This document shows, piece after piece, positions 37,421-46,277 of a stretch of 64,000 nt of DNA. The DNA lies in NCBI RefSeq assembly GCF_014534685.1, contig NZ_JACVVX010000001.1, positions 372,001 through 436,000 of the forward strand, written 5' to 3'. How positions within the stretch are numbered: position 1 is the first letter of the stretch; each line of letters opens with the position of its first letter. The translations under genes and the position numbers were made by a program. This DNA comes from Oryzicola mucosus (lineage in GTDB: Bacteria; Pseudomonadota; Alphaproteobacteria; Rhizobiales; Rhizobiaceae). The notes below the pieces were generated by a model. The model had not been told where the DNA came from, ran no database searches, and was given only the letters and a program-made list of their open reading frames with translations.

Positions 37421-38686
37421 TCAGGCCGCGACCGCTTCCTTGAGGGCCTTCACCAGATCGGTCTTCTCCCAGGAGAACGACCCGTCGCGGCCCGGCTTGC
37501 GGCCGAAATGACCGTAGGACGAGGTGCGCGCATAGATCGGCTTGTTGAGGTCGAGATGCCGGCGGATGCCGCTCGGCGACAGGTCCATGACCTTGCGCAG
37601 CGCTTCTTCCACCACGGCCGCGTCGACCGTGCCGGTGTCGTGCAGGTCGACATAGACCGACAAGGGCTGGGCAACGCCGATGGCGTAGGAGAGCTGGATG
37701 GTGCAGCGGTCGGCAAGCTTGGCCGCGACCACGTTCTTGGCCAGGTAGCGCGCGGCATAGGCGGCCGAACGGTCGACCTTGGTCGTGTCCTTGCCCGAAA
37801 ACGCGCCGCCGCCATGCGGGGCTGCGCCGCCATAGGTGTCGACGATGATCTTGCGCCCGGTCAGGCCGGCATCGCCGTCGGGACCGCCAATGACGAACTT
37901 GCCCGTCGGGTTGATGTACCAGTTGCAGTCCTCGGCGATCCTGAGGTCGCCCAGCGCTTCGCGGATATAGGGCTCCACGACCTGGCGAACCTTGTGCGAA
38001 TCCCAGCTTTCGTCGAGATGCTGGGTGGACAGCACGATCTGGGTGGCTTCGGCGGCCTTGCCGTCGACATACTTCACCGTGACCTGGCTCTTGGCGTCGG
38101 GGCCGAGCTTGCCGGCGTCGCCCGCGCCTTCGTGGCGGGCGGCGGCGAGCAGTTCGAGGATCTTGTGGCTGTAATAGATCGGCGCCGGCATGAGATCGGG
38201 CGTCTCGCGGCAGGCATAGCCGAACATGATGCCCTGGTCGCCCGCCCCTTCCTCGCCCTGGCGGTCGGCGGCGTTGTCGACGCCCTGGCCGATGTCGGGC
38301 GACTGGCCGTGCAGCAGCACGTCGATCCGGGCGGTCTTCCAGTGGAAACCGGACTGCTCGTAGCCGATGGCGCGGATCGCCTTGCGCGCAGCCGACTTGA
38401 ACTTGGAGGGGTTGATCAGCGGATGGCCCGCCGCGTCGGTGACGATCTTGCCGGCCTTGTCCTTCTTCAGCAGCGTGTCGGGCACGCGAACCTCGCCGGC
38501 GATGACGACGCGGTTGGTGGTGGCCAGCGCTTCGCAGGCAACGCGAACCTTCCACGGGTCCATGCCCGTCTTTTTCGCTTCACGATAAACCAGATCGACG
38601 ATTTCGTCCGAAATGCGGTCGCACACCTTGTCGGGGTGACCTTCCGAAACGGATTCCGAAGTGAAGAGATAGTTCTGCCGCGACAC
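37421..38686 (-). CDS. metK: S-adenosylmethionine synthase
   Basis: Makes SAM from methionine and ATP. The 421-residue protein starts [19 protein letters not shown], with the ATP-binding His, and has [14 protein letters not shown] and [19 protein letters not shown]. The start is GTG at 38686 preceded by AGGGGA. The 146-base gap upstream holds two short inverted repeats (38712-38724 and 38750-38774), but no riboswitch of a recognised SAM class was identified. Gene order lnt-praR-metK-trmB matches other rhizobia. Confidence 0.97.
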   Translation of the reverse strand: MSRQNYLFTSESVSEGHPDKVCDRISDEIVDLVYREAKKTGMDPWKVRVACEALATTNRVVIAGEVRVPDTLLKKDKAGKIVTDAAGHPLINPSKFKSAARKAIRAIGYEQSGFHWKTARIDVLLHGQSPDIGQGVDNAADRQGEEGAGDQGIMFGYACRETPDLMPAPIYYSHKILELLAAARHEGAGDAGKLGPDAKSQVTVKYVDGKAAEATQIVLSTQHLDESWDSHKVRQVVEPYIREALGDLRIAEDCNWYINPTGKFVIGGPDGDAGLTGRKIIVDTYGGAAPHGGGAFSGKDTTKVDRSAAYAARYLAKNVVAAKLADRCTIQLSYAIGVAQPLSVYVDLHDTGTVDAAVVEEALRKVMDLSPSGIRRHLDLNKPIYARTSSYGHFGRKPGRDGSFSWEKTDLVKALKEAVAA

Positions 38687-38832
38687 GGGATGTCCCCTCT
38701 TGAAACGTGACCGGCAGTCTGCCGACCTTGCGGCACACCTGTTAGCGAAGCCTGCCGGAACTCGTCAAGCAGGCTTTAGCCTCAGGCGCTCCGCATGACG
38801 ATAGCCTATCCCCCAAATGGGCAAAAAACGCG

Positions 38833-39252
38833 CTATTCCGGACCGTCATCCGCCAAGGCCTTGGCAAGTTCGATCAGTTTTCGCCTGACTTTTGGATTGG
38901 AAATCTTGACGAAGGCGCGGTTGAGCTGGACGCCTTCGGCGCTCGATAGAAAATCGACGACGTAGCTGGTGGACGATTCTTCCGAGAATCCTCTCGGCGC
39001 TTCGCCGTCGGCGCTGGGAGCGTCCTCGAAAAAGAACGCGACCGGTACGCTCAATATTTCGGAAATCGCCTGAAGGCGGCTTGCGCCGACCCTGTTCGTA
39101 CCTTTTTCGTATTTCTGAATCTGCTGGAAGGTAATTCCAAGGCTTTCGCCTAGCTTTTCCTGGCTCATTCCGATCATGTTGCGGCGAAGCCTGATCCTGC
39201 TGCCGACATGGATGTCTGTCGGATTGGGTTTTTTCTTGTTTTCTTTGTCCAC
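38833..39252 (-). CDS. praR: PraR/PhrR-type helix-turn-helix regulator
   Basis: XRE-family DNA-binding protein. The 139-residue protein has KKKPNPTDIHVGSRIRLRR, the helix-turn-helix GMSQEKLGESLGITFQQIQ and YEKGTNRVGASRLQAISEIL. A C-terminal extension includes PVAFFFEDAP. This is the rhizobial PraR/PhrR family, known from biofilm, quorum-sensing and symbiosis control in Rhizobium and Azorhizobium and as a pH-responsive gene next to actA (lnt) in Sinorhizobium. The GTG at 39252 is chosen: AGGGA lies upstream and homologous proteins begin at KKKPN. A frame open to 39432 lacks conservation. Confidence 0.88.
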   Translation of the reverse strand: MDKENKKKPNPTDIHVGSRIRLRRNMIGMSQEKLGESLGITFQQIQKYEKGTNRVGASRLQAISEILSVPVAFFFEDAPSADGEAPRGFSEESSTSYVVDFLSSAEGVQLNRAFVKISNPKVRRKLIELAKALADDGPE

Positions 39253-39379
39253 TGCCTTGTCCCTGCCGTTCGCCGGCTTCTCTTTGTTTTTTCGCCCTAC
39301 CCGGGCTGGCAAACGCCCCAACCCGCACTGGTCAGAGCGCGGGAATGATGGTGAATATGAGTTTCTAAATTGCCTTGTG

Positions 39380-40963
39380 TCAATTGAGACGAGGAATGTC
39401 GCTAACACGCATTCCAATCGCAATTGCGGCAAAAGCCAGAATTATGAGAACAGCGTTAACATGTGGGTTCACGCGGACCGTGCTTTGCCGGACAGGCACT
39501 GCGACATCCACGGTTCCCAGCACATTGAGCGCCAGCGCATCGACGATACGGCCTTTCGCATCGATCACGCCGGAGATGCCGGTGTTGGCCGACCGGAGCA
39601 CCGGCAGGCCGGTTTCCACGGCGCGAATCTGGGCCTGGCGGAAATGCTGATACGGACCTGGCGTATCGCCGAACCAGGCGTCGTTGGTGACGTTGACGAT
39701 GAGGTTGCTGTCGCGCGCACCGGCATCCACCAGTTCGGGAAAGATGATCTCGTAGCAGATGAAGGGAGCGGCGGTGACACCATCCTTGACCGCAAGCGCG
39801 TGGCGGCTGTCGCCGGCGCTGAATGTCATCGGTCCCGCGACCAGTTGATTGAGGCCGATGCGGCTCACCCAGTCGGCAAAGGGTATGTATTCGCCGAACG
39901 GCACCAGATGCACCTTGTCGACCGCATCGACGATCTCGCCGCGATCGTTAATGGCGACGACGGAGTTGTAATACAGCCCCTCCTCGCTGGCCGAACCGCC
40001 CTGCATGCGCACCGCGCCGGCATATAGCAGTTGCCCGTCCTGCAATGCGTCGCCCAGCGCGGACAGCGCATCCGGCCTGTCGGAGAACAGAAACGGCACC
40101 GATGTTTCCGGCCAAACGATCAGGTCCGGCCTCGAAGCTCCGTCGACGGGCGCGGCGGTGGTCGCCTTGAGCAGTCCGGCAAAGATTTCATCGCGGACCG
40201 AACCGTCCCACTTCACTGACAGATCGACATTGGGCTGGACGATACGCACCTGAACGGTGGACGTCGCCTCAGGCTCGGGCGCATTGATGCGCCAGGCGCC
40301 GTAACCGACATGTGCCGCGACCAGGATAAGCGCCGCCGCCAGCCCGATGTTCCGGTGGCGCGGAGAGATCAGCAGCGCCGGCGTGGCGAAGACGAACACC
40401 GCCAAAGCCGACATGCCGAACACGCCGGTGAGCACCACGCTCTGCATCAGAAGCGGGAACGGCATGGCCGCGAGGCCGATGGGATTCCACGGGAAGCCGG
40501 TGAACAGGAAGCCGCGCAGCCATTCGGTCAGCCCGAAGGCGAAGGCGAGCGCCGCGATACGTCCAATGCCGCCGCTCCACAACAGGCGGGCGAGGACAGC
40601 GGCGAAGGCGTAGAAGAAAGAGAGGATGAGCGGAATGCCGACGACGGCGAAAGGCAGCGCCCAGGCGAAGCTGTCCGCCTCGACCAGAACCGCGCCGCCG
40701 ATCCACCACAGGCCGACGAGAAAATAGCCGAAGCCGAACCACCAGCCGACAGCGAAGGCCGGCTTCAGCCGCCGGAGGAAACCGGCGCCGTCATCGGCCG
40801 TTGCGCCGTCGAGCAGCCAGACCAGAACCGGAAAGGCCAGGAAACCGGCGGCGAAGGCATCATATGGGGCTTGCGTCAGAACGGCGACCGCGCCGGCTAG
40901 AAACGCCACGAGCGCCCTGCGCCATCCCGAAAGCGAAACGATCCGCCCGGCAAGATGCTCCAT
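39380..40963 (-). CDS. lnt: Apolipoprotein N-acyltransferase
   Basis: Inner-membrane enzyme that adds the third acyl chain to lipoproteins. The 527-residue protein has about seven N-terminal membrane segments and a periplasmic nitrilase-like domain with the catalytic Glu in VWPETSVPF, Lys in [14 protein letters not shown] and Cys in [11 protein letters not shown]. It ends with a membrane segment. In Sinorhizobium this gene is known as actA, needed for acid tolerance. It is followed by praR on the same strand after 127 bases. Confidence 0.96.
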   Translation of the reverse strand: MEHLAGRIVSLSGWRRALVAFLAGAVAVLTQAPYDAFAAGFLAFPVLVWLLDGATADDGAGFLRRLKPAFAVGWWFGFGYFLVGLWWIGGAVLVEADSFAWALPFAVVGIPLILSFFYAFAAVLARLLWSGGIGRIAALAFAFGLTEWLRGFLFTGFPWNPIGLAAMPFPLLMQSVVLTGVFGMSALAVFVFATPALLISPRHRNIGLAAALILVAAHVGYGAWRINAPEPEATSTVQVRIVQPNVDLSVKWDGSVRDEIFAGLLKATTAAPVDGASRPDLIVWPETSVPFLFSDRPDALSALGDALQDGQLLYAGAVRMQGGSASEEGLYYNSVVAINDRGEIVDAVDKVHLVPFGEYIPFADWVSRIGLNQLVAGPMTFSAGDSRHALAVKDGVTAAPFICYEIIFPELVDAGARDSNLIVNVTNDAWFGDTPGPYQHFRQAQIRAVETGLPVLRSANTGISGVIDAKGRIVDALALNVLGTVDVAVPVRQSTVRVNPHVNAVLIILAFAAIAIGMRVSDIPRLN

Positions 40964-41152
40964 CCATTTCCCCTTGCGCCGAGAATCAGGCGTTCCCGCT
41001 TTTAGCAGGCGTCGGCAGAGGCTCCAAACCGGTGTTTCGGCAATAAAGACGGCACAAAACTGTGGTTCTTGGCGATGCGACGCGGTAAGCGGTGGTTAGC
41101 CGGCCCGTCACCCGTTAGAGTGGCGCAAACAATCCAATTCAGGAGCAGACCC

Positions 41153-41782
41153 ATGAAGGGCGTAACCGTCGTCGACCATCCGCTTGTCCAGCACAAACTG
41201 ACCATCATGCGGGACAAGGAGACGTCGACAGCCGGCTTCCGCCGCCTGCTGCGCGAAATCTCGCTGCTGCTGGGCTATGAGGTGACGCGCGATCTCGACC
41301 TGACGACGCGCAGCATCGAAACGCCGATCGAGACGATGGAAGCGCCAACGCTTGAGGGCAAGAAGCTGGTGTTCGCCTCGGTGCTGCGCGCCGGCAACGG
41401 CCTGCTCGAAGGCCTGCTCGACCTCGTGCCGGCGGCGCGCGTGGCCCATATCGGGCTTTATCGCGACCACGACACGCTGGAAGCCATCGAATATTTCTTC
41501 AAGGCGCCGAGCGACCTGGGCGACCGTCTGGTCATCGTCGTCGACCCGATGCTGGCGACCGCCAATTCGGCGATTGCGGCCATCGACAAATTGAAGGCGC
41601 GCGGTGCAACCAACATTCGTTTCCTATGCCTGCTCGCCTCGCCGGAAGGCATCGAACGCTTCACCAGTTCGCATCCCGACGTGCCGGTCTTCACCGCCTC
41701 CATCGACCGTCAGCTCAACGAAAAAGGCTATATTGTGCCGGGCCTCGGCGATGCCGGCGACCGCATGTACGGAACGAAATGA
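41153..41782 (+). CDS. upp: Uracil phosphoribosyltransferase
   Basis: Salvages uracil with PRPP to UMP. The 209-residue protein begins [19 protein letters not shown] and has [17 protein letters not shown] and the PRPP-binding [19 protein letters not shown]. An AGGAG site is eight bases before the ATG. It converges with deoA. Together with cdd and deoA it recovers bases from imported pyrimidine nucleosides. Confidence 0.96.
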   Translation: MKGVTVVDHPLVQHKLTIMRDKETSTAGFRRLLREISLLLGYEVTRDLDLTTRSIETPIETMEAPTLEGKKLVFASVLRAGNGLLEGLLDLVPAARVAHIGLYRDHDTLEAIEYFFKAPSDLGDRLVIVVDPMLATANSAIAAIDKLKARGATNIRFLCLLASPEGIERFTSSHPDVPVFTASIDRQLNEKGYIVPGLGDAGDRMYGTK

Positions 41783-41852
41783 GCGGACAACGGTAGAGTT
41801 CCGTTTCGGATACCCGGCTTGATCCCATCGCTTCGGGGATTTTCCAAGGATT

Positions 41853-43163
41853 TTATGCAATCCTGCGCAGCACCGGCCCTTTGACGGTGGGGCGGCTGTC
41901 GCCGAGGACGTAGGCCTGGCTGACCATCGCGACGGCAGCATCGGCCTTGGCCTCGTTGCGCGCCTCGACCATCGCCAGCGGATCGCCGCGCCGCACCGAA
42001 GTGCCGATGGGAAGCAGCCGGGTGATGCCCACGGCATGGTCGACGCCGTGATCGTGATGCACCCGGCCGCCGCCAAGCGCGACGACGGCGATGCCGATCT
42101 GGCGCGTATCGATGCCGGTGACGAAGCCGTTTTCAGGCGCCAGGACCGGCTTTTCGACTTCCGCCCGCACCAGATAACGATGCGGATGGTCGAGAAAATC
42201 GCCGGGACCGCCGAGCAGCGCCACCATTCGCCCGAAGCGTTCGGCGGCGGCTCCGCTTTCGAGCGACTGACGTGCCATGCCGAGCGCCTCACGCTGGGCG
42301 TTGGCGAGACCGGCCGATTGCAGCATTTCGGCGGCGAGCGCGAGCGTGACCTCCAGAAGCCGCGCGTCGCGCCTGCGACCGGTCAGAAAATCCACCGCGT
42401 TGAGAACTTCCACGGCGTTGCCGGCTGCGGAGGCGAGCGGCTGGTGCATATCGGTGATGAGGGCGGTTGTGGCGAGGCCAGCGCCGTTGGCGACCTCGAC
42501 GAGGCTAGAGGCCAGGGCCGCTGCGTCGCGGGATTTTGCCATGAAGGCGCCGTTGCCGAGTTTGACGTCGAGCACCAGCGAACCAAGGCCGGCAGCGAGC
42601 TTTTTCGACAGGATCGACGCGGTGATGAGCGGCACAGACTCCACCGTCGCGGTGACGTCGCGGATGCCGTAGAACCGCCGGTCGGCGGGCGCCAGATCGG
42701 CCGTCTGGCCGATGATGGCGCAGCCCGTCTCCGTCACCGTCCTGCGGAACAATGCGGTGTCGGGCTGGCTGACATAGCCAGGTATGGAATCCATCTTGTC
42801 GAGAGTGCCTCCGGTGTGGCCGAGCCCCCTGCCCGAGATCATCGGCACATAGGCGCCGCAGGCCGCCACGATGGGTGCGAGCATGAGCGAAACATTGTCG
42901 CCGACACCGCCGGTCGAGTGCTTGTCGGTGACCGGCCCAGGCAGGTCCGACCAGTCGAGGCGCTGGCCGGAATCGCGCATCGCAAGCGTCAACGCCACCG
43001 CCTCGTCGCGGCTCATGCCGTTGAAGAAGGTCGCCATGGCAAAGGCCGCCACCTGCGCGTCGGACACGGTGCCCGAAGCAATGCCCGCCACGAAATGGGC
43101 GATGTCCTCGGCCGGCAGCTTGCGGCCGTCGCGTTTGGCCCTGATCAGTTCCTGCGGCAGCAT
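41853..43163 (-). CDS. deoA: Thymidine phosphorylase
   Basis: Phosphorolyses thymidine (and deoxyuridine) to base and deoxyribose-1-phosphate, the substrate for DeoB. The 436-residue protein has the glycosyltransferase-family-3 signature SGRGLGHTGGTLDKMDSIPG and the phosphate-binding DKHSTGGVGDNVSL. The ATG at 43163 follows GGAGGA. Last gene of the nucleoside operon; it follows cdd by 55 bases. Unusually, deoB is not next to it. Confidence 0.96.
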   Translation of the reverse strand: MLPQELIRAKRDGRKLPAEDIAHFVAGIASGTVSDAQVAAFAMATFFNGMSRDEAVALTLAMRDSGQRLDWSDLPGPVTDKHSTGGVGDNVSLMLAPIVAACGAYVPMISGRGLGHTGGTLDKMDSIPGYVSQPDTALFRRTVTETGCAIIGQTADLAPADRRFYGIRDVTATVESVPLITASILSKKLAAGLGSLVLDVKLGNGAFMAKSRDAAALASSLVEVANGAGLATTALITDMHQPLASAAGNAVEVLNAVDFLTGRRRDARLLEVTLALAAEMLQSAGLANAQREALGMARQSLESGAAAERFGRMVALLGGPGDFLDHPHRYLVRAEVEKPVLAPENGFVTGIDTRQIGIAVVALGGGRVHHDHGVDHAVGITRLLPIGTSVRRGDPLAMVEARNEAKADAAVAMVSQAYVLGDSRPTVKGPVLRRIA

Positions 43164-43218
43164 GGCTCCTCCGCTCACACAGAAGGACAGTGCTTCAGGT
43201 GGGAGTCGGGGTGCCGCG

Positions 43219-43611
43219 TCATTTGAGGATGTCGCCGCGGAAGCCAAGCGGCAGGATGTCGCCCATGGTCAAGGTTTCGACGACGCCCGTCTCGTTGCAG
43301 AGATGCAGCCGGGTGTCGGCGGTGGTGAATTCCGCCAGCCGCTGGCGGCAACCGCCGCAAGGCGTGATGCGAGCCATGCGCGAGGCCACCACGGCAACAT
43401 CCGTGATCTTGCCGCCGCCGCCCATGACGTAGTGACCGATCGCGGTGGTTTCGGCGCACCAGCCTTCGGGATAGGACGCATTCTCGATATTGGCGCCGGT
43501 GAAGACTGAGCCATCCTCGGTGCGGATCGCAGCGCCCACCGGGAATTTCGAATAGGGCACATAGGCCTTGTCCATAGCCTTCCAGGCCGCTTCGAACAGG
43601 TCATGCGTCAT
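43219..43611 (-). CDS. cdd: Cytidine deaminase
   Basis: Zinc enzyme that deaminates cytidine and deoxycytidine to uridine and deoxyuridine. The 130-residue, tetrameric-type protein has the zinc and catalytic motifs WCAETTAI (Cys, Glu) and PCGGCRQ (two Cys). The ATG at 43611 lies two bases past the permease stop. A much longer frame in this phase continues through the permease gene by chance. Confidence 0.96.
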   Translation of the reverse strand: MTHDLFEAAWKAMDKAYVPYSKFPVGAAIRTEDGSVFTGANIENASYPEGWCAETTAIGHYVMGGGGKITDVAVVASRMARITPCGGCRQRLAEFTTADTRLHLCNETGVVETLTMGDILPLGFRGDILK

Positions 43612-43613
43612 AT

Positions 43614-44585
43614 TCACCGCTCCTTTACATAGGGCACGCCGCCGGCGCGCGGCGGGATTGCCTTGCCGATGAAGCCGGCCAGCAGGATGACGGTGAGGAT
43701 GTAGGGCAGCGCCTGCATGAGTTGCACCGGCACGCGACCGATCACCGGAAGCGGCGTGCCCTGCAAACGGATTGCCATGGCATCGAGGAAGCCAAACAAC
43801 AGACAGGCGAACATGGCCGGCACCGGCTTCCACTTGGCGAAGATCAGCGCCGCCAGCGCGATGTAGCCGCGCCCCGCCGTCATGTCCTTGACGAAGCCGG
43901 CATTCTGGGCGAGCGCCATGTAGGAGCCGGCCATGCCGGTGAGGATGCCGGTGCAGATGACTGCCCGATAGCGCAGCCAGGCCACAGAAATGCCGGCGGT
44001 ATCCACCGCCGCCGGGTTTTCGCCGACCGCTCGCAATCGGAGCCCGAAGCGCGTGCGGAACAGCACCCACCAGGTAAACGGTACCGCGAGAAACGCCAGA
44101 TAGACCAACAGCGAATGGCCGGACAGCAGGCCGGAATAAATCTCGCCGAGAATGGGCACGTCGCGCACCGCATCCGCCCCGGGCAGAACGATGGCGTTGA
44201 AGCGCGCATCCGACGGCAGCGACGGCGTTCGCCCGCCCTGGTTGAACCACGCCTGGCCGAGAATGATGGTGGAGCCCGCCGCGATGAAGTTGATGGCGAC
44301 GCCCGAGACGATCTGGTTGCCGCGATGGGTGATGGAGGCAAAGCCGTGCACCAGCGCCAGGAATACAGCGACGAGTATGGCGATCAGCAGGCCGATCCAG
44401 GCGGAGCCGAAGACGGAAGCGGCGGCCGCGCCGGCAAAGGCGCCGGCCAGCATCTTGCCTTCGAGGCCGATGTCGAAAATGCCGGCGCGCTCGGAATAAA
44501 GCCCTGCCAGACAGGCAAGCAGGAGCGGTACCGACAGGCGGACGGTCGAATTCAGGACATTGACGACGACGTCGAGGAAATCCAT
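43614..44585 (-). CDS. Nucleoside-type ABC transporter permease (second)
   Basis: The 323-residue membrane protein with about nine helices belongs to the BPD_transp_2 family (sugar/nucleoside/branched-chain amino acid permeases). It shows VPLLLACLAGLYSERAG...DIGLEGKMLAGAF and the loop FRTRFGLRLRAVGENPAAVDTAGI that contacts the ATPase. It forms one channel half with the gene before it, from which it is separated by one base. By context, the BMP-NupABC nucleoside importer. Confidence 0.92.
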   Translation of the reverse strand: MDFLDVVVNVLNSTVRLSVPLLLACLAGLYSERAGIFDIGLEGKMLAGAFAGAAAASVFGSAWIGLLIAILVAVFLALVHGFASITHRGNQIVSGVAINFIAAGSTIILGQAWFNQGGRTPSLPSDARFNAIVLPGADAVRDVPILGEIYSGLLSGHSLLVYLAFLAVPFTWWVLFRTRFGLRLRAVGENPAAVDTAGISVAWLRYRAVICTGILTGMAGSYMALAQNAGFVKDMTAGRGYIALAALIFAKWKPVPAMFACLLFGFLDAMAIRLQGTPLPVIGRVPVQLMQALPYILTVILLAGFIGKAIPPRAGGVPYVKER

Positions 44586-44586
44586 G

Positions 44587-45729
44587 TCAGGCGCCCTCCC
44601 CTTTCGCCGCGACGACCCCGACCGACTTGGGACTGACGCTCGCGAACATCGCCTGCACGGCCGGCCGGAACATGTGTTCGAGTGCGCCGGCAAACAGGAT
44701 CACGAGGCCCTGGATGATGACGATCATGTCGCGCGAGATGGAGGGCATCTCAAACGAGAGTTCCGCGCCGCCTTGGTAGAGCATGCCGAACAGGATGGCG
44801 GCAGGCACGATGCCGGCCGGATGCGACCGCCCCATCAGCGCCACGGCGATGCCGACGAAGCCTGCACCGGCAACGAAGTCCAGCGGCACGTTGTGCTGGT
44901 CGCCCATGATCGGGTTCATCGCCATCATCCCCGCCAGCGCACCCGAGATCAGCATGGTGACGATGATGATGCGGGTTTCCGAAATTCCGGCATAGCGCGC
45001 CGCCTTGGGACTGAAGCCCATGGTGCGGATTTCGTAGCCGAGCTTGGTGCGCCAGATCAGCACCCAGACCAGGAAGGCCATGAACAAAGCGAGGAGGAAG
45101 GAGATGTTGAGCGGTACGGACGGACGAACCTTCATGCCGATATAGTCGAACAGGAAGCCCAGACGAGGCAGTTGCGCACCCTCGAGAAACTGGCGCGTCT
45201 GTGGCGCCATGGAGCCCGTCGGCTTCAACACATCGACCAGCATATAGACCATCAGGCTGGAGGCGATGAAGTTGAACATGATGGTCGTTATGACGATGTG
45301 CGAGCCGCGTTTGGCCTGCAGATAGGCCGGAATCAGCGCCCACAAAGCGCCAAACACTGCCGAGCAGAGGATGGCCAGCAGGAAGATCAAATACCACGGC
45401 AGGAAGCCGTCGAAGGGCAGGCAGGCCAAAGCGACACCAAGGCCTGCGAAATATGCCTGTCCCTCGCCGCCGATGTTGAACAGTCCGCCATGGAAGGCGA
45501 CCGCCACCGCCAGTCCGGTGAAGATGAAGCTGGTTGCGTAAAACAGCGTATAGGCGATGCCGGGGCCGCTGCCGAAGGCGCCGTCGACCAGGATGACGGC
45601 GGCGCGGAACGGGTTTTCGCCGACCAGAAGCACGACGAGGCCGGCCACCGCAAAGGCGACCAGAAGGTTGATCAGCGGGATCAGGCCGTAGTCTGCCCAG
45701 CGCGGCAGTTTTGCGTAGGGCGTGCTCAT
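44587..45729 (-). CDS. Nucleoside-type ABC transporter permease (first)
   Basis: The 380-residue membrane protein of the BPD_transp_2 family has GGLFNIGGEGQAYFAGLGVAL and the cytoplasmic coupling loop WRTKLGYEIRTMGFSPKAARYAGI. The ATG at 45729 overlaps the stop of the isochorismatase-like gene by four bases. It pairs with the following permease. Confidence 0.92.
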   Translation of the reverse strand: MSTPYAKLPRWADYGLIPLINLLVAFAVAGLVVLLVGENPFRAAVILVDGAFGSGPGIAYTLFYATSFIFTGLAVAVAFHGGLFNIGGEGQAYFAGLGVALACLPFDGFLPWYLIFLLAILCSAVFGALWALIPAYLQAKRGSHIVITTIMFNFIASSLMVYMLVDVLKPTGSMAPQTRQFLEGAQLPRLGFLFDYIGMKVRPSVPLNISFLLALFMAFLVWVLIWRTKLGYEIRTMGFSPKAARYAGISETRIIIVTMLISGALAGMMAMNPIMGDQHNVPLDFVAGAGFVGIAVALMGRSHPAGIVPAAILFGMLYQGGAELSFEMPSISRDMIVIIQGLVILFAGALEHMFRPAVQAMFASVSPKSVGVVAAKGEGA

Positions 45730-46277
45730 GGCAAGGTCTCGATCACGGTTCTGGCGTCGGAGATCCGCGCATACTCCTTGTCGAGTATGGCGAGCGTCAG
45801 CGCGTGGACATCTTCGGCCGGCCAATGCCGTCCGCGATGGTCGGTGCGGTCGATACTTGCGACCGCATCCTCCGGAACAATCACATGAAAGCCGAGGTTT
45901 CCCGCCATGCGAACCGTCGCCTCGACCGAGTTTTCCAGCAGAACGCCGGTGACCACCAGTTCGCTGACCTGCAATTCGTCAAGCACATCGGTGAGATCGG
46001 TTCCAATGAACGCGCTGTTGGTGCGCTTGTCGACGACCGGCTCGCCGGGCTGGGGCGCCACTTCCGCCTTGAAGTCGTTGCCGTGCGTCCCCGGTCGGTA
46101 GGGCGACGTCGCATCGGTGGAATCGTGCCGGATATGGATGACCGGAAGACGTCGCGCGCGCCAGGCGTCGAGCAGGTCGACGATCCGCCGTTCCATGTCG
46201 GGCTGGCCGCGCCGGCCCCATTTGGGATCGTCTATGGCGTTCTGGACATCGATCACGAGAAGGGCCGGCGTTCTCAT
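45726..46277 (-). CDS. Isochorismatase-family hydrolase lacking the usual catalytic cysteine
   Basis: The 183-residue protein has the family fold: Asp10 in LLVIDVQNAI and a Lys at position 84 (VVDKRTNSAF). In the motif that normally carries the nucleophilic Cys it reads VTGVLLENSVEATVRMAGNLG, with Ser117 in that place. Chemistry may differ, or the protein may be non-hydrolytic. It overlaps the ATPase gene upstream and the permease gene downstream by four bases each, so it is firmly part of the nucleoside-uptake operon. Substrate unknown. Confidence 0.85.
   Translation of the reverse strand: MRTPALLVIDVQNAIDDPKWGRRGQPDMERRIVDLLDAWRARRLPVIHIRHDSTDATSPYRPGTHGNDFKAEVAPQPGEPVVDKRTNSAFIGTDLTDVLDELQVSELVVTGVLLENSVEATVRMAGNLGFHVIVPEDAVASIDRTDHRGRHWPAEDVHALTLAILDKEYARISDARTVIETLP

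Noticed and set aside
38687-38832. A SAM riboswitch upstream of metK
   Set aside because: Only two short inverted repeats are present; the conserved core of known SAM classes was not recognised.
43612-44250. 213-codon N-terminal extension of cytidine deaminase
   Set aside because: It overlaps a permease gene in another phase, and the family begins at MTHDLFEAAW, two bases after the permease stop.
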